DNA of 64,000 nucleotides from Chloroflexota bacterium (GTDB lineage: Bacteria; Chloroflexota; UBA11872): NCBI GenBank assembly GCA_026707285.1, contig JAPOXD010000011.1, positions 1-64,000 of the forward strand, written 5' to 3'. The position numbers were made by a program, and so were the translations under genes. The notes under the pieces are model-generated. The model saw only the letters and a list, made by a program, of their open reading frames with translations. It had not been told where the DNA came from and did not search any database. Shown in pieces: positions 7,948 to 16,669 of this stretch. Within the stretch, counting starts at the first letter, position 1. Every line of letters begins with the position of its first letter.

Positions 7948-9720
7948 ATGTCTGAGATGCCCGGGGACGGATTCACGGATCGGTGGCTGCGGGCGCCGGC
8001 GGACTACCGCTGCGACCTGGACCGCTGCCAGCCCTCGGATGCGATCAGCGCCGGCGCCGCGCGGGGGCGCTGGCGGACGGTCTCGTACACCGCGGGCGAT
8101 CTCGCCGGCACGCTGCTGATCGCCGGCCCGGAAACCGCCGCGCCGCCGATCAGCTATCCGATCAACGCGCGGGGCTGGCACGCCATTTCCATCGGTTCGT
8201 ACACGTTTCCGGACGCCACCATCCGGCTGGCGGTGCGGCTGAGCGGCGACTCGGCCTTTTCGATTCTGCAGGTGCCGGAGCTGGAGCCCGGGTGGACCAC
8301 GCACTCCGCCGATAACGAGGAGTTCACGGAGCTGTTTTGGACGGTCGCGGACCTGACGGGCAAGCAACTCGAGATTCGCCAGATCAACTGGCGCGTGACG
8401 CCGGGGGACGCGCCGGGGTCAGTGCAGGGATCGGACGCGACGATTGCTTATGTCAAGCTAGTGCCCCTCGCCTACGACGAGGTGCGCGCGCTGCAACTGG
8501 ACCGCGACGACCCGAGCCGCCGGCGCCTCTTCGCCCACAACGACGCCCACGGCCCGCACTGGTCCTATCGGCTGACGGAAGCCGACGAGATTCGGCGTGA
8601 GCTGGAGCCCTACCGCGACTCCGACTTCGGCCGCATCTACTGGGAGTTCGCGGCGGGCGACCGCACCAACTACCTGAGCGCGATCGGCAAGCCCGCGACG
8701 TGCGACACGGCGCAGGACTTCGGTCGGCAGGGCGACCGCTTCGTGGCCGAAAGCTGGCGCATCTTCCGCGAGAAGGGCATCGACCCGCTGCGCATCGCCG
8801 TGGAGCACGTGCACGACGTGGGCCTGGAACTGCACGCCAGCTATCGCGTCGCGGGGTTCCACGAGCCGCCGCCGCTGCCGGACCTGCACGACGCCTCGTA
8901 CATTGCCGACCACCCCGAACAGCGCGGCATGGACCGGCAGGGCCGCCCGACGCCGCGCATCTCCTACAGCCATCCCGCGGCACGCCAATACGTGCTGAGC
9001 CTGTTTCGGGAGGTCGCGGCCTACGGCGTCGACGGGGTGTGCATGTTCTTCAACCGGCGCATGCCCGTGCTGGAGTACGAGACGCCGCTGGTGGAAGGGT
9101 TCCTGGAACGCCATGGACAGGACCCGCGCCTGCTCGACCCGCGCGACGCTCGTTGGCTGGCCTTTCGGGCCGAAACGTTGACGCTTTTCATGCGCGAGCT
9201 GCGGGCGGCGCTGGACGAGGAGGCGGCGCGGCTGGGTCGCACGACCCGGATCGCCGTGTCGGCCATCGTGACGGGATACGAAGACGAAAACCTGTTCTAC
9301 GGCATCGACGCGCCGACCTGGGTGCGCGAAGGCCTGGTGGACACGCTGATTCCCTACTCGTCGCACCCGGCATGGGGCAGCGTGCAGCAGTCGTGGACGG
9401 ACCCGGCCGACATCGAACCGTGGGTGCGCCTGACGCACGGCACGGTCACGCGGCTGGCGCCGAACGTGATGCCGCGCGGGCTGGCCTCAGCCGACTACCG
9501 GCGACGCGCGGGCGCGCTCTACGACGCCGGCGTGGAGAACCTGTATTTCTGGGACACGAGCCCTTACAAGCCGGGCTCGTGGGAAGGGCTGCGGCGCCTG
9601 GGGCACGTGGACGAGATTCGCGCCTGGCGCGCGGCCGGCGAGCCGGAATTGGCGCCCGCCACCACGCGCATCCGCGAGTTGGACGGCTGGAGCTTCGAGA
9701 CCTACGGGACGGGGGAGTAG
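7948..9720 (+). CDS. putative TIM-barrel glycoside hydrolase-like protein
   Basis: A 590-residue cytoplasmic protein with no signal peptide. The first 170 residues look like a beta-rich accessory domain. From about residue 200 to 560 the sequence reads like the barrel of family-10-like glycosyl hydrolases (GHL or DUF187-type): EHVHDVGLELHASYRV, a YGVDGVCMFFNRR strand, RIAVSAIVTGYEDENLFYG and GLVDTLIPYSS. Several acidic residues at strand ends could be catalytic, but I cannot name the pair. The substrate is unknown. The ATG at 7948 is preceded by AAAGGAG at good spacing, which settles the start. Its left neighbour glpX and right neighbour cupin are not obviously linked to it. Confidence 0.6.
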   Translation: MSEMPGDGFTDRWLRAPADYRCDLDRCQPSDAISAGAARGRWRTVSYTAGDLAGTLLIAGPETAAPPISYPINARGWHAISIGSYTFPDATIRLAVRLSGDSAFSILQVPELEPGWTTHSADNEEFTELFWTVADLTGKQLEIRQINWRVTPGDAPGSVQGSDATIAYVKLVPLAYDEVRALQLDRDDPSRRRLFAHNDAHGPHWSYRLTEADEIRRELEPYRDSDFGRIYWEFAAGDRTNYLSAIGKPATCDTAQDFGRQGDRFVAESWRIFREKGIDPLRIAVEHVHDVGLELHASYRVAGFHEPPPLPDLHDASYIADHPEQRGMDRQGRPTPRISYSHPAARQYVLSLFREVAAYGVDGVCMFFNRRMPVLEYETPLVEGFLERHGQDPRLLDPRDARWLAFRAETLTLFMRELRAALDEEAARLGRTTRIAVSAIVTGYEDENLFYGIDAPTWVREGLVDTLIPYSSHPAWGSVQQSWTDPADIEPWVRLTHGTVTRLAPNVMPRGLASADYRRRAGALYDAGVENLYFWDTSPYKPGSWEGLRRLGHVDEIRAWRAAGEPELAPATTRIRELDGWSFETYGTGE

Positions 9721-9738
9721 GCGCGGCTGCGTGTCCGC

Positions 9739-10089
9739 CTACAGCATCTCCGTCCAGGGGTCGAGGGCGGGATACATGTAGACGCAGTGCAGCGTCTCGC
9801 CGTCGCCGGTGCGGAAGCCGTGGGGGGTCCACGCCGGCGCCAGGAGAAAGTCGCCGGCCGAAACGGCGTGCTCCTCGTCGCGGAGCAGCAGCGTGCCGGC
9901 GCCTTCGACGACGTAGAAACCTTCTTCGATGCGGTGGCGGTGCACCGGCAACTCGCTGTTGGGGCGCAGGAGGAAAGCACCGGCGGTAAGCGCACCGGAC
10001 TCGGCTTCGGCGTTGAGCGCCTCGCAGGCCTCGAGTCCGGGCATATCCGTCGGGGCGAGCGGCTTGGATTCCGAGCGGATGATTGTCAT
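9739..10089 (-). CDS. cupin-domain protein
   Basis: Single-domain cupin of 116 residues. Motif 1 is visible as LPVHRHRIEEGFYVVEGAG (near residues 53-71), with two histidines and a glutamate for a metal. Motif 2 is the AGDFLLAPAWTPHGF segment with the last histidine. A small beta-barrel with a bound metal is therefore expected. Partners or substrates are not shown. The start is the ATG at 10089 because GGGAG lies about seven bases before it; an upstream GTG would add eleven residues. It is divergent from the ATP-grasp-like gene across a 180-base spacer. Confidence 0.82.
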   Translation of the reverse strand: MTIIRSESKPLAPTDMPGLEACEALNAEAESGALTAGAFLLRPNSELPVHRHRIEEGFYVVEGAGTLLLRDEEHAVSAGDFLLAPAWTPHGFRTGDGETLHCVYMYPALDPWTEML

Positions 10090-10271
10090 GGGTGTCTCCC
10101 TGGGCTGCTGTCCGGATACCATAACCGGCCTGCTGGAGGCCCTCTGCTAGACTCCCGGCGGCTGCCGCGGAACGCTGGCCGCACGGCGCAACGGCGCCAA
10201 CGCGTGAGACGCACCTGCTGAACACTCACACGCCCTCCCTTCGAGAACGAGCGCTCTACCTCGGCAGCGAC

Positions 10272-11624
10272 GTGCCGAGCGTCCGACCGGACGCGCCGGG
10301 CGTCCCGTGGCGCGTTTCGCCGGAGCCTTTTCCGCTGCGGCCGGAAACCGTGGACAGGCTGCGCGTGCTGGGCCACGACCTGCTGGCGTTCTACCAGGCG
10401 GTCAACCGCCTGTATCTGAGCGCCGCGCGGGGCCGGCAGCCGCCGTGGGTGCTGCAACTGCTCAACCAGGGCAAGCCGGAGCGCGTCCGAGAGCTGGGCC
10501 AGCTGCGGCGGATGCGGTCGCAGTTGCCGCGCCTCATCCGGCCCGATCTGATGGCGGGCGACGACGGTACGCTCCGGGCGACGGAGCTGGACTCGGTGCC
10601 CGGAGGGTTCGGCACGCTGGCGGCCCTGACCCGGCGCTATGCCGGTCTGGGGTTCGATCCGGTGGGCGGCGCCGAGGGCATTCCGCACGCGCTGGCGGCC
10701 ATGTTCCGCGAAGTGGCCGAGGGCGACGACCCGACGGTGGCCATCGTGGTGGCGGACGAGTCCGAGGACTATCGCCCCGAAATGATTTCGATCGCGCACG
10801 ACCTGCGGGAACTCGGGCTCGATGCGCATGCGGTGCATCCGCGCGAGCTCTTGCTGCAAGGCGACGCGCTTTGCTTCGGGGACGACGCGCGGCGCGTGGA
10901 CGTGGTGTACCGATTCCTGGAGCTGCACGACCTGCCCAACATCCCCAAGATCGATTTGCTGATCTACGCGATGAAGCAGCGGCTGGCCGTGGTCACGCCG
11001 CCGTTCAAGGCCTACCTGGAGGAAAAGCTGCTGCTGGCGCTCTTCCGGCACGCGGCCTTGCAGGACTTCTGGCGGGGTGAGCTGGGCAAGGACGTGATGG
11101 AACGCCTGGGCGTGGCCCTGGCACCGACCTGGGTGCTCGATCCGGCGTCGCTGCCGCCATTCGCCGCGATCGATCCGGCGCTGGAGACCGCGGGGCGGCA
11201 GGTGCGGACGTGGGACGAGCTGCCGGGGCTGACCCAGCGGCAGCGACGGCTGGTGATCAAGCCTTCCGGGTTCTCGGAGCTGGCCTGGGGCGCGCGCGGG
11301 GTCACGGTGGGACACGACGCGTCGGCCGACGACTGGGGACGAGCCGTGCAGAAGGCGCTGGCGAGCTTCCCGACCAGTCCCTACGTCGTTCAGCCCTACC
11401 ACGAGAGCCGTCGGGTGCAGGTGCCGTATTTCGATCTCGAGGCGGACGAAGTGCGCGAGATGGACGGGCGCACGCGCATTTCGCCCTTCTACATCGTGGC
11501 GAACGACGACGTGACGTTGGCGGGCGTGCTGGTGACGGTGGTGCCGGCGGCGAACAAGGTGATCCACGGCACGCCGGAGTCGGTGCTGGCGCCGGCGGTG
11601 GTTTCGGACGAGGCGGTGGTTTGA
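10272..11624 (+). CDS. ATP-grasp-like protein of unknown substrate
   Basis: A 450-residue protein resembling the circularly permuted ATP-grasp group. Signals are RATELDSVPGGFG near residue 99, VVADESEDYRPEM near 160, and a C-terminal nucleotide-site-like stretch RRLVIKPSGFSELAWGARGV, then PYVVQPYHESRRVQVPYFD. The family ligates carboxylates to amines with ATP, but the substrate here is unknown. The GTG at 10272 is the first standard start. The frame stays open upstream and reads ERALYLGSDVPSVRP, which looks like real protein, so the true N terminus may lie further left, perhaps at a CTG near 10215-10218. The gene is divergent from the cupin. Confidence 0.6.
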   Translation: MPSVRPDAPGVPWRVSPEPFPLRPETVDRLRVLGHDLLAFYQAVNRLYLSAARGRQPPWVLQLLNQGKPERVRELGQLRRMRSQLPRLIRPDLMAGDDGTLRATELDSVPGGFGTLAALTRRYAGLGFDPVGGAEGIPHALAAMFREVAEGDDPTVAIVVADESEDYRPEMISIAHDLRELGLDAHAVHPRELLLQGDALCFGDDARRVDVVYRFLELHDLPNIPKIDLLIYAMKQRLAVVTPPFKAYLEEKLLLALFRHAALQDFWRGELGKDVMERLGVALAPTWVLDPASLPPFAAIDPALETAGRQVRTWDELPGLTQRQRRLVIKPSGFSELAWGARGVTVGHDASADDWGRAVQKALASFPTSPYVVQPYHESRRVQVPYFDLEADEVREMDGRTRISPFYIVANDDVTLAGVLVTVVPAANKVIHGTPESVLAPAVVSDEAVV

Positions 11625-11772
11625 GTAGGGCCGCGAATTGGCGAACGCCGTCTTTCCGGCCATGAGCCGGAATCCAGGTCCGGACAGCCGGCCCGCGCCT
11701 GAATCCCGCGGCCGAGGACGGGCGCTCTAGATTTCTCGCTGCGCTCGAAATGACACTGGTGGCCGATCCGAG

Positions 11773-11802
11773 GTAGGGGCGGGTTTGAAACCCGCCCCTA
11801 CG
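11773..11802. repeat. perfect palindrome, family D
   Basis: Arms GTAGGGGCGGGTTT and AAACCCGCCCCTAC around one central base: a 14-base stem able to form a cruciform or RNA hairpin. It is the clearest copy of the family. Confidence 0.8.
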
Positions 11803-11843
11803 TGACGGCCGCAGCCGTCGGCGCAATGGTGGTGGCCGGAGAT

Positions 11844-11880
11844 CCCCTCACCCCGACCCTCTCCCCGTGGGAGAGGGAGC
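11844..11880. repeat. dispersed palindromic repeat, family C
   Basis: CCCCTCACCCCGACCCTCTC then CCCGTGGGAGAGGGAGC. An almost identical copy lies 179 bases downstream (12023-12059), itself preceded by a family D-like element. Confidence 0.75.
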
Positions 11881-11916
11881 CGGACCCGGCGCTTGGTGGA
11901 GAGCTTCGGATTCGGT

Positions 11917-11983
11917 GTAGGGGCAGCCCTTGTGGCTGCCCTGGCCCGTGTCCAACGGGCGCCCACAAGGAGCGCCCCTACGC
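11917..11983. repeat. long imperfect palindrome, family D type
   Basis: Begins GTAGGGGCAGCCCTTGTGGC and ends CACAAGGAGCGCCCCTAC, so the outer arms pair across a spacer of about 25 bases. The inner AGCC/GGCT pairs give a second small hairpin. Confidence 0.65.
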
Positions 11984-12022
11984 GGCGGCCGTGAGCGCCG
12001 GCACAACGGGAGGTGGGCGGAA

Positions 12023-12059
12023 CCCCTCACCCCGACCCTCTCCCCGTGGGAGAGGGAGT
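12023..12059. repeat. dispersed palindromic repeat, family C
   Basis: Second close copy of the 11844 element, with the same CCCCTCACCCCGACCCTCTC left arm. Confidence 0.75.
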
Positions 12060-12098
12060 CGGGCCGCGGCAGGCGCAGCGGTGAATCCGTCGGGCTGC

Positions 12099-12127
12099 GG
12101 GCGCCCACAAGGGGCGCCCCTACACGG
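12099..12127. repeat. dispersed palindromic repeat, family D type
   Basis: GGGCGCCCACAAGGGGCGCC followed by CCTACACGG. It forms a GGCGCC-rich hairpin and shares its right end with the copies at 11917 and 21127. Confidence 0.65.
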
Positions 12128-12163
12128 AGGGGAGCGGGATGGAGGCGTTGCCGTCGTTGCCGA

Positions 12164-12835
12164 CTAGCTATCCGAGCGGTCGGCCTGGTGGCGGGCGATG
12201 GCGGCGTCGACGAGACTGGCCGCGGCTTCGGGGCCGTCGCGTCGCAGAACCTTGTAGAGCCCCGCCGCGCGGAGCTCGCGCCAGAGTTGCTCGCGGGATC
12301 CGAAGCCCGACACCGCGCGGCGCACGCGCTCGCGCCAGCGCACGTAGTGGTCCAGGTGCTGCTCGATTTCCAGTCCGAGCATGTCGTCCAGGTGCTCGCG
12401 CAGGGCGGCGGTGAATGCCGGACTGCGGCCGCCGGTGCTGACGGCCACGGCCACGGGGCCTCGGCGGACATAGCCGACGGCGAAGACGTCACAGGCTTCG
12501 GGGTCGTCCACGACGTTGACGATGGCTCCGCGGTCGCGCGCGTCATCGGCGATGGCTCGATCGCGGCCACGGTCGCCGGTGGCGATGATCACGAGCGCAT
12601 GGCCGTCGAGATGGGATGGGTCGTAGGGCTCGCGCCGCAGCTCGGCCTGTCCTGAGTCGGCGAGGGCCTGGAGGCTCTCAGCGACGGCGGATTCCGGTTC
12701 GACGAGGACTGTGGGATTGATGCCGAAGTCGGCGAGGTATGCGGCCTTGTCGGCCGCCGCCGGGCCGCCGCCCACGACGAGCGCGGTGCGGCCCTGCATG
12801 TTGAGGACCATGGGTAGGTAGGCGCGTTTGCTCAC
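12164..12835 (-). CDS. precorrin-2 dehydrogenase (siroheme synthase N-terminal type)
   Basis: NAD-dependent oxidation of precorrin-2 to sirohydrochlorin, and possibly the later iron insertion, in siroheme or cobalamin synthesis. The product is 223 residues. It has the family opening YLPMVLNMQGRTALVVGGG with the Rossmann GGGPAA loop, then LVIIATGDRGRDRAIADDAR and IVNVVDDPEACDVFAVGYVRRGPVAVAVSTGGRSPA, the hallmark of CysG-N/Met8/SirC. The SAM-dependent methyltransferase half of CysG is absent, so this is the stand-alone form. I chose the GTG at 12835 because it gives the usual short N terminus; a TTG three codons upstream is possible. No other siroheme or cobalamin gene is in the window. Confidence 0.88.
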   Translation of the reverse strand: MSKRAYLPMVLNMQGRTALVVGGGPAAADKAAYLADFGINPTVLVEPESAVAESLQALADSGQAELRREPYDPSHLDGHALVIIATGDRGRDRAIADDARDRGAIVNVVDDPEACDVFAVGYVRRGPVAVAVSTGGRSPAFTAALREHLDDMLGLEIEQHLDHYVRWRERVRRAVSGFGSREQLWRELRAAGLYKVLRRDGPEAAASLVDAAIARHQADRSDS

Positions 12836-12924
12836 AAGAGGCAACCGTCGGCAAGTCCCTTGCGCAATTCGCTTGGGCGCGGGATGAGTGGAGTCTCTTC
12901 GTGGACGACGGGAGTGTATGCCGG

Positions 12925-12954
12925 GTGGATTCCCGCCTTCGCGGGAATGACGGA
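12925..12954. repeat. dispersed palindromic repeat, family A
   Basis: Full copy with core TTCCCGCCTTCGCGGGAA. A partial right half (GGCGGGAATGACGGAG) follows at 12998-13013, about 45 bases further on. Confidence 0.8.
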
Positions 12955-13110
12955 GGAGAGCGAGGTAAAGACGGAGGACGTCACTAGGGTGCGCTTGGGC
13001 GGGAATGACGGAGAGAGACGCAGGTATTGCCCACGGACGGCGACCGGCGGAGGCGCAGCGCAGAACATGTGTTGATCCTTCGGTTGCCGGGGCCTTGCTA
13101 CCGTCACGCG

Positions 13111-14319
13111 ATGCCAGCCAGCGAGCGCGTCGCGCCGGAATCCGCCAGTCTACGCACTCGCAGCTTCGCGACCTTCGCGCTTGTGGCAGCGCTGGGCGTG
13201 GCGGGGTGGCTGCCGACCTCGTACTTCATGTCATTGCTGGTGCGCGAGCAGCTTGGCGGCGGCATCGCGGGGGCGGCGCTGGTCATCGGCACGATGCACG
13301 TGTCGCGGTCGATCGGCGCCACGGTCACGGGTCGCTGGGTCACGCGGCTCGAAAGCCGCGGCGTGCACGCGCTGGGTCTCGCCGGCATGACGGCGCTGAT
13401 GGTGGTGCTGGTCGTCACTCCCGACGTTGGCTGGGTAATCGCGGCCGCCCCCGTGGCGGGCCTGGCCATGGCCTATTTCTGGACGGGACTGCAGACATAC
13501 GTCATCGAAATCGCGCCGGAGTCCCGACGCGGGGCCGCCGTCGGCGCCATTGGGTTCGTGGTGGTCCTGGTCCCGGGCATCGCCGGCGTGGCGCAGGGCT
13601 TCGTGGCGGACGCCCTCGGCTTCCGCGTATTCGCCATCGGGGCGGGAGCTGCGCTTGCCGCCGCGCTGGCGCTCACGCTCGGGGCGTTGCCGCGACCGGC
13701 GGCTGTCCGGACGCGGCAACCGGCGCCTGGCGTCGGCTTCATCCGCCTGATGCGCTTTCGGGGGGTGGCCGCGGTAGTTGTCGTGCGGATCGCGTCGACG
13801 GTTGCCTATGCGGCCATGGTGTTGCTGGCGGGGCCGCGACTGGTCGAGGTCGGCGGCGACCTGCGGGCCGTTGGCGCCATGACGCTGGTCGCGTCCGTCG
13901 GCGGCGCCGTGGCGCAACTGGCGATCGGACGGCTGTCGGACCGGCTGGGCCGGCGCGCGGTGCTGGCCGGCACGCTGCTGTTGGCGGTTCCGGCCACGGC
14001 CGCGTTCGGATTCGTGGAGAACGTGCCCGGGCTGCTGGTGGTCGCCACCGTCTGGGCGGTGGCGATGTGGGGCATCAACACCATGGCGGTGAGCCTCTGC
14101 GGCGACGTGGCGCCGTCGGGCTCGCTGAGCCGCGTGATGGTGCTGGATGGGACGGCGTTTTCGGCGGGGGCCGTCATTGGTGCGGCGGTGGTGTTCGCAA
14201 CTGCGGCGTCGTCGCTTGCCGCCGCGCTATACGTGGGCGCGGCGGCCATGGTGGCGGGGCTGGCGGCGCTGCCGCTGGCGGCTCGGGCGCGAGAGGATGC
14301 GGCTGCCGGGCGACGCTAG
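13111..14319 (+). CDS. MFS transporter
   Basis: Twelve-helix major facilitator of 402 residues; about 12 hydrophobic stretches can be counted. The loop between helices 2 and 3 reads GRWVTRLESRGVHALG, and an equivalent loop in the second half reads GRLSDRLGRRAVLAG, the classical MFS motif A position. The substrate is unknown; drug or sugar efflux are both possible. I chose the ATG at 13111 because the first helix starts soon after it. The longer open frame upstream (from 13027) reads as Arg-rich noise and overlaps repeat DNA. A conserved partner gene is not evident. Confidence 0.85.
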   Translation: MPASERVAPESASLRTRSFATFALVAALGVAGWLPTSYFMSLLVREQLGGGIAGAALVIGTMHVSRSIGATVTGRWVTRLESRGVHALGLAGMTALMVVLVVTPDVGWVIAAAPVAGLAMAYFWTGLQTYVIEIAPESRRGAAVGAIGFVVVLVPGIAGVAQGFVADALGFRVFAIGAGAALAAALALTLGALPRPAAVRTRQPAPGVGFIRLMRFRGVAAVVVVRIASTVAYAAMVLLAGPRLVEVGGDLRAVGAMTLVASVGGAVAQLAIGRLSDRLGRRAVLAGTLLLAVPATAAFGFVENVPGLLVVATVWAVAMWGINTMAVSLCGDVAPSGSLSRVMVLDGTAFSAGAVIGAAVVFATAASSLAAALYVGAAAMVAGLAALPLAARAREDAAAGRR

Positions 14320-14408
14320 GCAGGTCCAGAGGTCTCCTCGGCGGCGACCGACCTCAAACCGCATCGCCTGCGCGATCCTAGACCGCTACTCAGTCTTTCC
14401 GTACAAAT

Positions 14409-14476
14409 GCGAGGAATCTAGGGGCATTGCGCCATTCCCGCGCTCCTTAGATTCCTCGCTGCGCTCGGAATGACAT
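14409..14476. repeat. inverted pair of family B repeats
   Basis: GCGAGGAATCTA (14409-14420) and TAGATTCCTCGC (14448-14459) form a 12-base inverted repeat with a 27-base loop; the right copy continues into the full family B element ending at 14476. It lies between the converging MFS and SDR genes and could act as a bidirectional transcript end. A similar arrangement is at 54916-54999. Confidence 0.7.
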
Positions 14477-14501
14477 CGAGGGGACCGCCACGCGAACTGG
14501 C

Positions 14502-15332
14502 CTAGTAGGGCGGTTGCGTCTCCGGATGGCGGCGCATGAAGTTGGCCTGCTGGACGCCGATGTTTTCTTGCAGCTGGATGGACAGGCCGCCGTCAACGAC
14601 CAGGGCGTGGCCGGTGACGAACGAGGCGTCGTCGGAGCACAGGAACGAGACGGCCGAGGCGATTTCCTCGGGCTTGCCGGTGCGGCGAAGCGGGTATTGA
14701 TCGGCGAACAGCTTCAGCCCGTCCGGATTGTCGTCCCACATCACGCGCTGGATGTTCTCGGTGACCATGTGCCCGGGGCAGATGCTGTTGACGCGGATGT
14801 TGTCCGGGCCGTGCTGGATGGCCATTTGCTTGGTGACGCCGATCGCGGCGGACTTGCCGGCTTCGTAGACCAGGTAGTCCTTGGCCATGAGCAAGCCGTG
14901 GACGGAGGCGATGTTGACGATGTTGCCGCCGCCGACGCGGCGCATTTCGGGGACGGCGTATTTGGCGCCCAGGAACAGGGCTTTGACCAAGAGCGACATG
15001 CCGAAGTCCCATTGCTCCTCGGTGACTTCCTCCACGCCGCCGGGGAGCGCCTCCATGGCGGGGAAGGCGTTGTTGACGAGGATGTCCAAGCGGCCCCAGC
15101 GGTCGACGGCATCCTGGACCATCTCCCGGATGTCGTCGTGCCGGGACACGTCGGAGTGAATCGCGGCGGCCGTGCCGCCCGCGGCCTCGATTTGCGCCAC
15201 ATTCGACGCCGATAGCTCGTCGGCGATGTCCGCAATGAGCACGCGCTCGCCGTCGGCGGCCAGGCGACGGGCAATGGCGCCGCCGATGCCGGTGGCGCCG
15301 CCGGTGACGATTGCTACACGAGATTCAGCCAT
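14502..15332 (-). CDS. short-chain dehydrogenase/reductase (SDR)
   Basis: Classical NAD(P)-dependent SDR of 276 residues. The cofactor loop TGGATGIG is at residues 10-17, NNAF (the NNAG equivalent) is near 90, and the catalytic YxxxK appears as YEAGK, preceded by NIVNIASVHG with the catalytic serine. The C terminus has the usual PEEIASAVSFLCSDDASFVTG and GHALVVDGG. The substrate is unknown; the family includes sugar and polyol dehydrogenases. I chose the ATG at 15332 because AGGAG lies seven bases before it; an ATG two codons upstream is too close to that site. It runs on the minus strand between the formamidase gene and the MFS transporter. Confidence 0.9.
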   Translation of the reverse strand: MAESRVAIVTGGATGIGGAIARRLAADGERVLIADIADELSASNVAQIEAAGGTAAAIHSDVSRHDDIREMVQDAVDRWGRLDILVNNAFPAMEALPGGVEEVTEEQWDFGMSLLVKALFLGAKYAVPEMRRVGGGNIVNIASVHGLLMAKDYLVYEAGKSAAIGVTKQMAIQHGPDNIRVNSICPGHMVTENIQRVMWDDNPDGLKLFADQYPLRRTGKPEEIASAVSFLCSDDASFVTGHALVVDGGLSIQLQENIGVQQANFMRRHPETQPPY

Positions 15333-15470
15333 GGTCATGCTCCTGGGGAGGGTCTGGAATGCTCCTCGCGATGACGGGATCCGTGGCAATTCAGGGGGTC
15401 GGCCGACGAACTCCGCCCGGGCCGTCCGGCATGACCCCCATCCTAACCTTCCCCTCGGTTCGGACCGCCT

Positions 15471-16427
15471 TTAGCCGCCCGCTACCTGTCGCAGCACGTC
15501 CTTCCGCAGCTTGCAAATCATGGTGTAGGCGGGGTCGAACATGTTGCCCAAATCGTACTCGACCATGCGGCCGAGCAGCAGATGGGCCTCGCGGGTCGTC
15601 AGGCCGTAGTCGGCTTCCAGCCAGCGCACCATCTCGGACGTGGCGTGCTGCACCGCCTGGTCGAGCGGTCGCAGGTTGCCGGCCGTCATGATGTGGGTGT
15701 CGTTCTCGAAGCGCGGCCACTCGATCGTCTTGCCCTTGATGAGGTCCAGCGTGAAGGTCACGTCCAGGGGCACCTCCACGCCGGTGCCATCCATCTCGCC
15801 GTCGCCCTGCAGGGCGTGGCCGTCGCCGGTGTGGAATAGCCCACCGGGCGCGAACACCGGAAAGTAGAGCCGCAGCCCCTCGACCACGCCGTTGTAGTCC
15901 ATGTTGCCGCCAAACGGCCCGGAGGTGGCGGTCGAGATGTGCTGCCGACCGGGCGGCGCCACGGCCACGCAGCCGATCATGGTCTGCAGCGGCAGCGCCA
16001 CGTCATGGATACGGTTTCGCGCCGGCGTGGGCTCTCCCGCCGGGGCTTGCTCGGGCGGCTGGAGCCTGATCGCTTCAGCCTCCAGGTCGATGTCCCAGAA
16101 CGAACGGTCGGCCTCATCGCTGAAATCGGGCACGTCGTCGAACTCGAGCACGTTGGCCGCCAGCGCCGACGAGCTGAAGCCCCACGCCCGCGTGATGCGT
16201 ACCTTGTCGAGCGTGACGACCAGGGTGTCGCCCGGCTCGGCGCCGGCGACCGCGAACGGGCCGGACTGCGGGTTTCCGCGATTGGCGACGGTGTTGCCAT
16301 GCCGGTCACCGCCGCGGGCATCGACGGTGCTGGTGCGCACGCTGTCGCCTGGCTGGACCGTCAGCGGCGGCTCGTGCCAGCCGAAGGTGTTGTGATAGGT
16401 CGTGGGCTCGAACTCGTGATGCGCCAT
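15471..16427 (-). CDS. acetamidase/formamidase family protein
   Basis: A 318-residue protein of the FmdA/AmdA family, which hydrolyses short amides such as formamide or acetamide to ammonia and the acid. Supporting segments are HNTFGWHEPPLTVQPGDSV at the N terminus, GPFAVAGAEPGDTLVV, the RNIHDVALPLQTMIGCVAVAPPG-like stretch, TSGPFGGNMDY and FHTGDGHALQGDGEM. GGNMDY and the GDGE motif are typical of the family. The ATG at 16427 is preceded by GGAAG. Other members act on different cyclic or linear amides, so the substrate is not fixed. The neighbouring SDR is on the same strand, about 140 bases downstream. Confidence 0.9.
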   Translation of the reverse strand: MAHHEFEPTTYHNTFGWHEPPLTVQPGDSVRTSTVDARGGDRHGNTVANRGNPQSGPFAVAGAEPGDTLVVTLDKVRITRAWGFSSSALAANVLEFDDVPDFSDEADRSFWDIDLEAEAIRLQPPEQAPAGEPTPARNRIHDVALPLQTMIGCVAVAPPGRQHISTATSGPFGGNMDYNGVVEGLRLYFPVFAPGGLFHTGDGHALQGDGEMDGTGVEVPLDVTFTLDLIKGKTIEWPRFENDTHIMTAGNLRPLDQAVQHATSEMVRWLEADYGLTTREAHLLLGRMVEYDLGNMFDPAYTMICKLRKDVLRQVAGG

Positions 16428-16669
16428 GTCGTGTTCTTCCGTCCGGTGGCAGGGCGAGGGCGGCGGCTCGTGGTCAGTTTCTCACTCGCGCGCCGAAGTG
16501 GCGCCTGGCGCTGGCCCGCAGGAGGACCCGCCTTGCAGCCGGAACGGCGTCGCCGTCGAAGAGCCGCCGAATCGACGAGTCGCAGTCGGCAGTTGCCGGG
16601 ACGCATGGGTGGTTTCAAAATTGGCCTCGCGTATTCGTGGTGAATCCGTCGTCCGCCGGGAGGCGCAGC

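Larger units (their letters stand above)
11625..12163. other. gene-free stretch packed with palindromic repeats
   Basis: About 540 bases without a credible gene. It contains, in order, family B (11729-11755), family D (11773-11802), family C (11844-11880), a long family D-like imperfect palindrome (11917-11983), family C again (12023-12059) and family D-like (12099-12127). The alternating C-D-C-D order suggests duplication of a repeat pair. Open frames here have biased, repetitive translations and are not genes. Confidence 0.7.

Noticed and set aside
11625-12163. Repeat-rich gap as a possible CRISPR or integron
   Set aside because: Repeats are of mixed families and irregular spacing, with no cas or integrase gene nearby.
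13005-14381. 458-codon frame over the MFS gene
   Set aside because: Gly/Arg-rich shadow; the overlapping frame has clear membrane helices and MFS loops.
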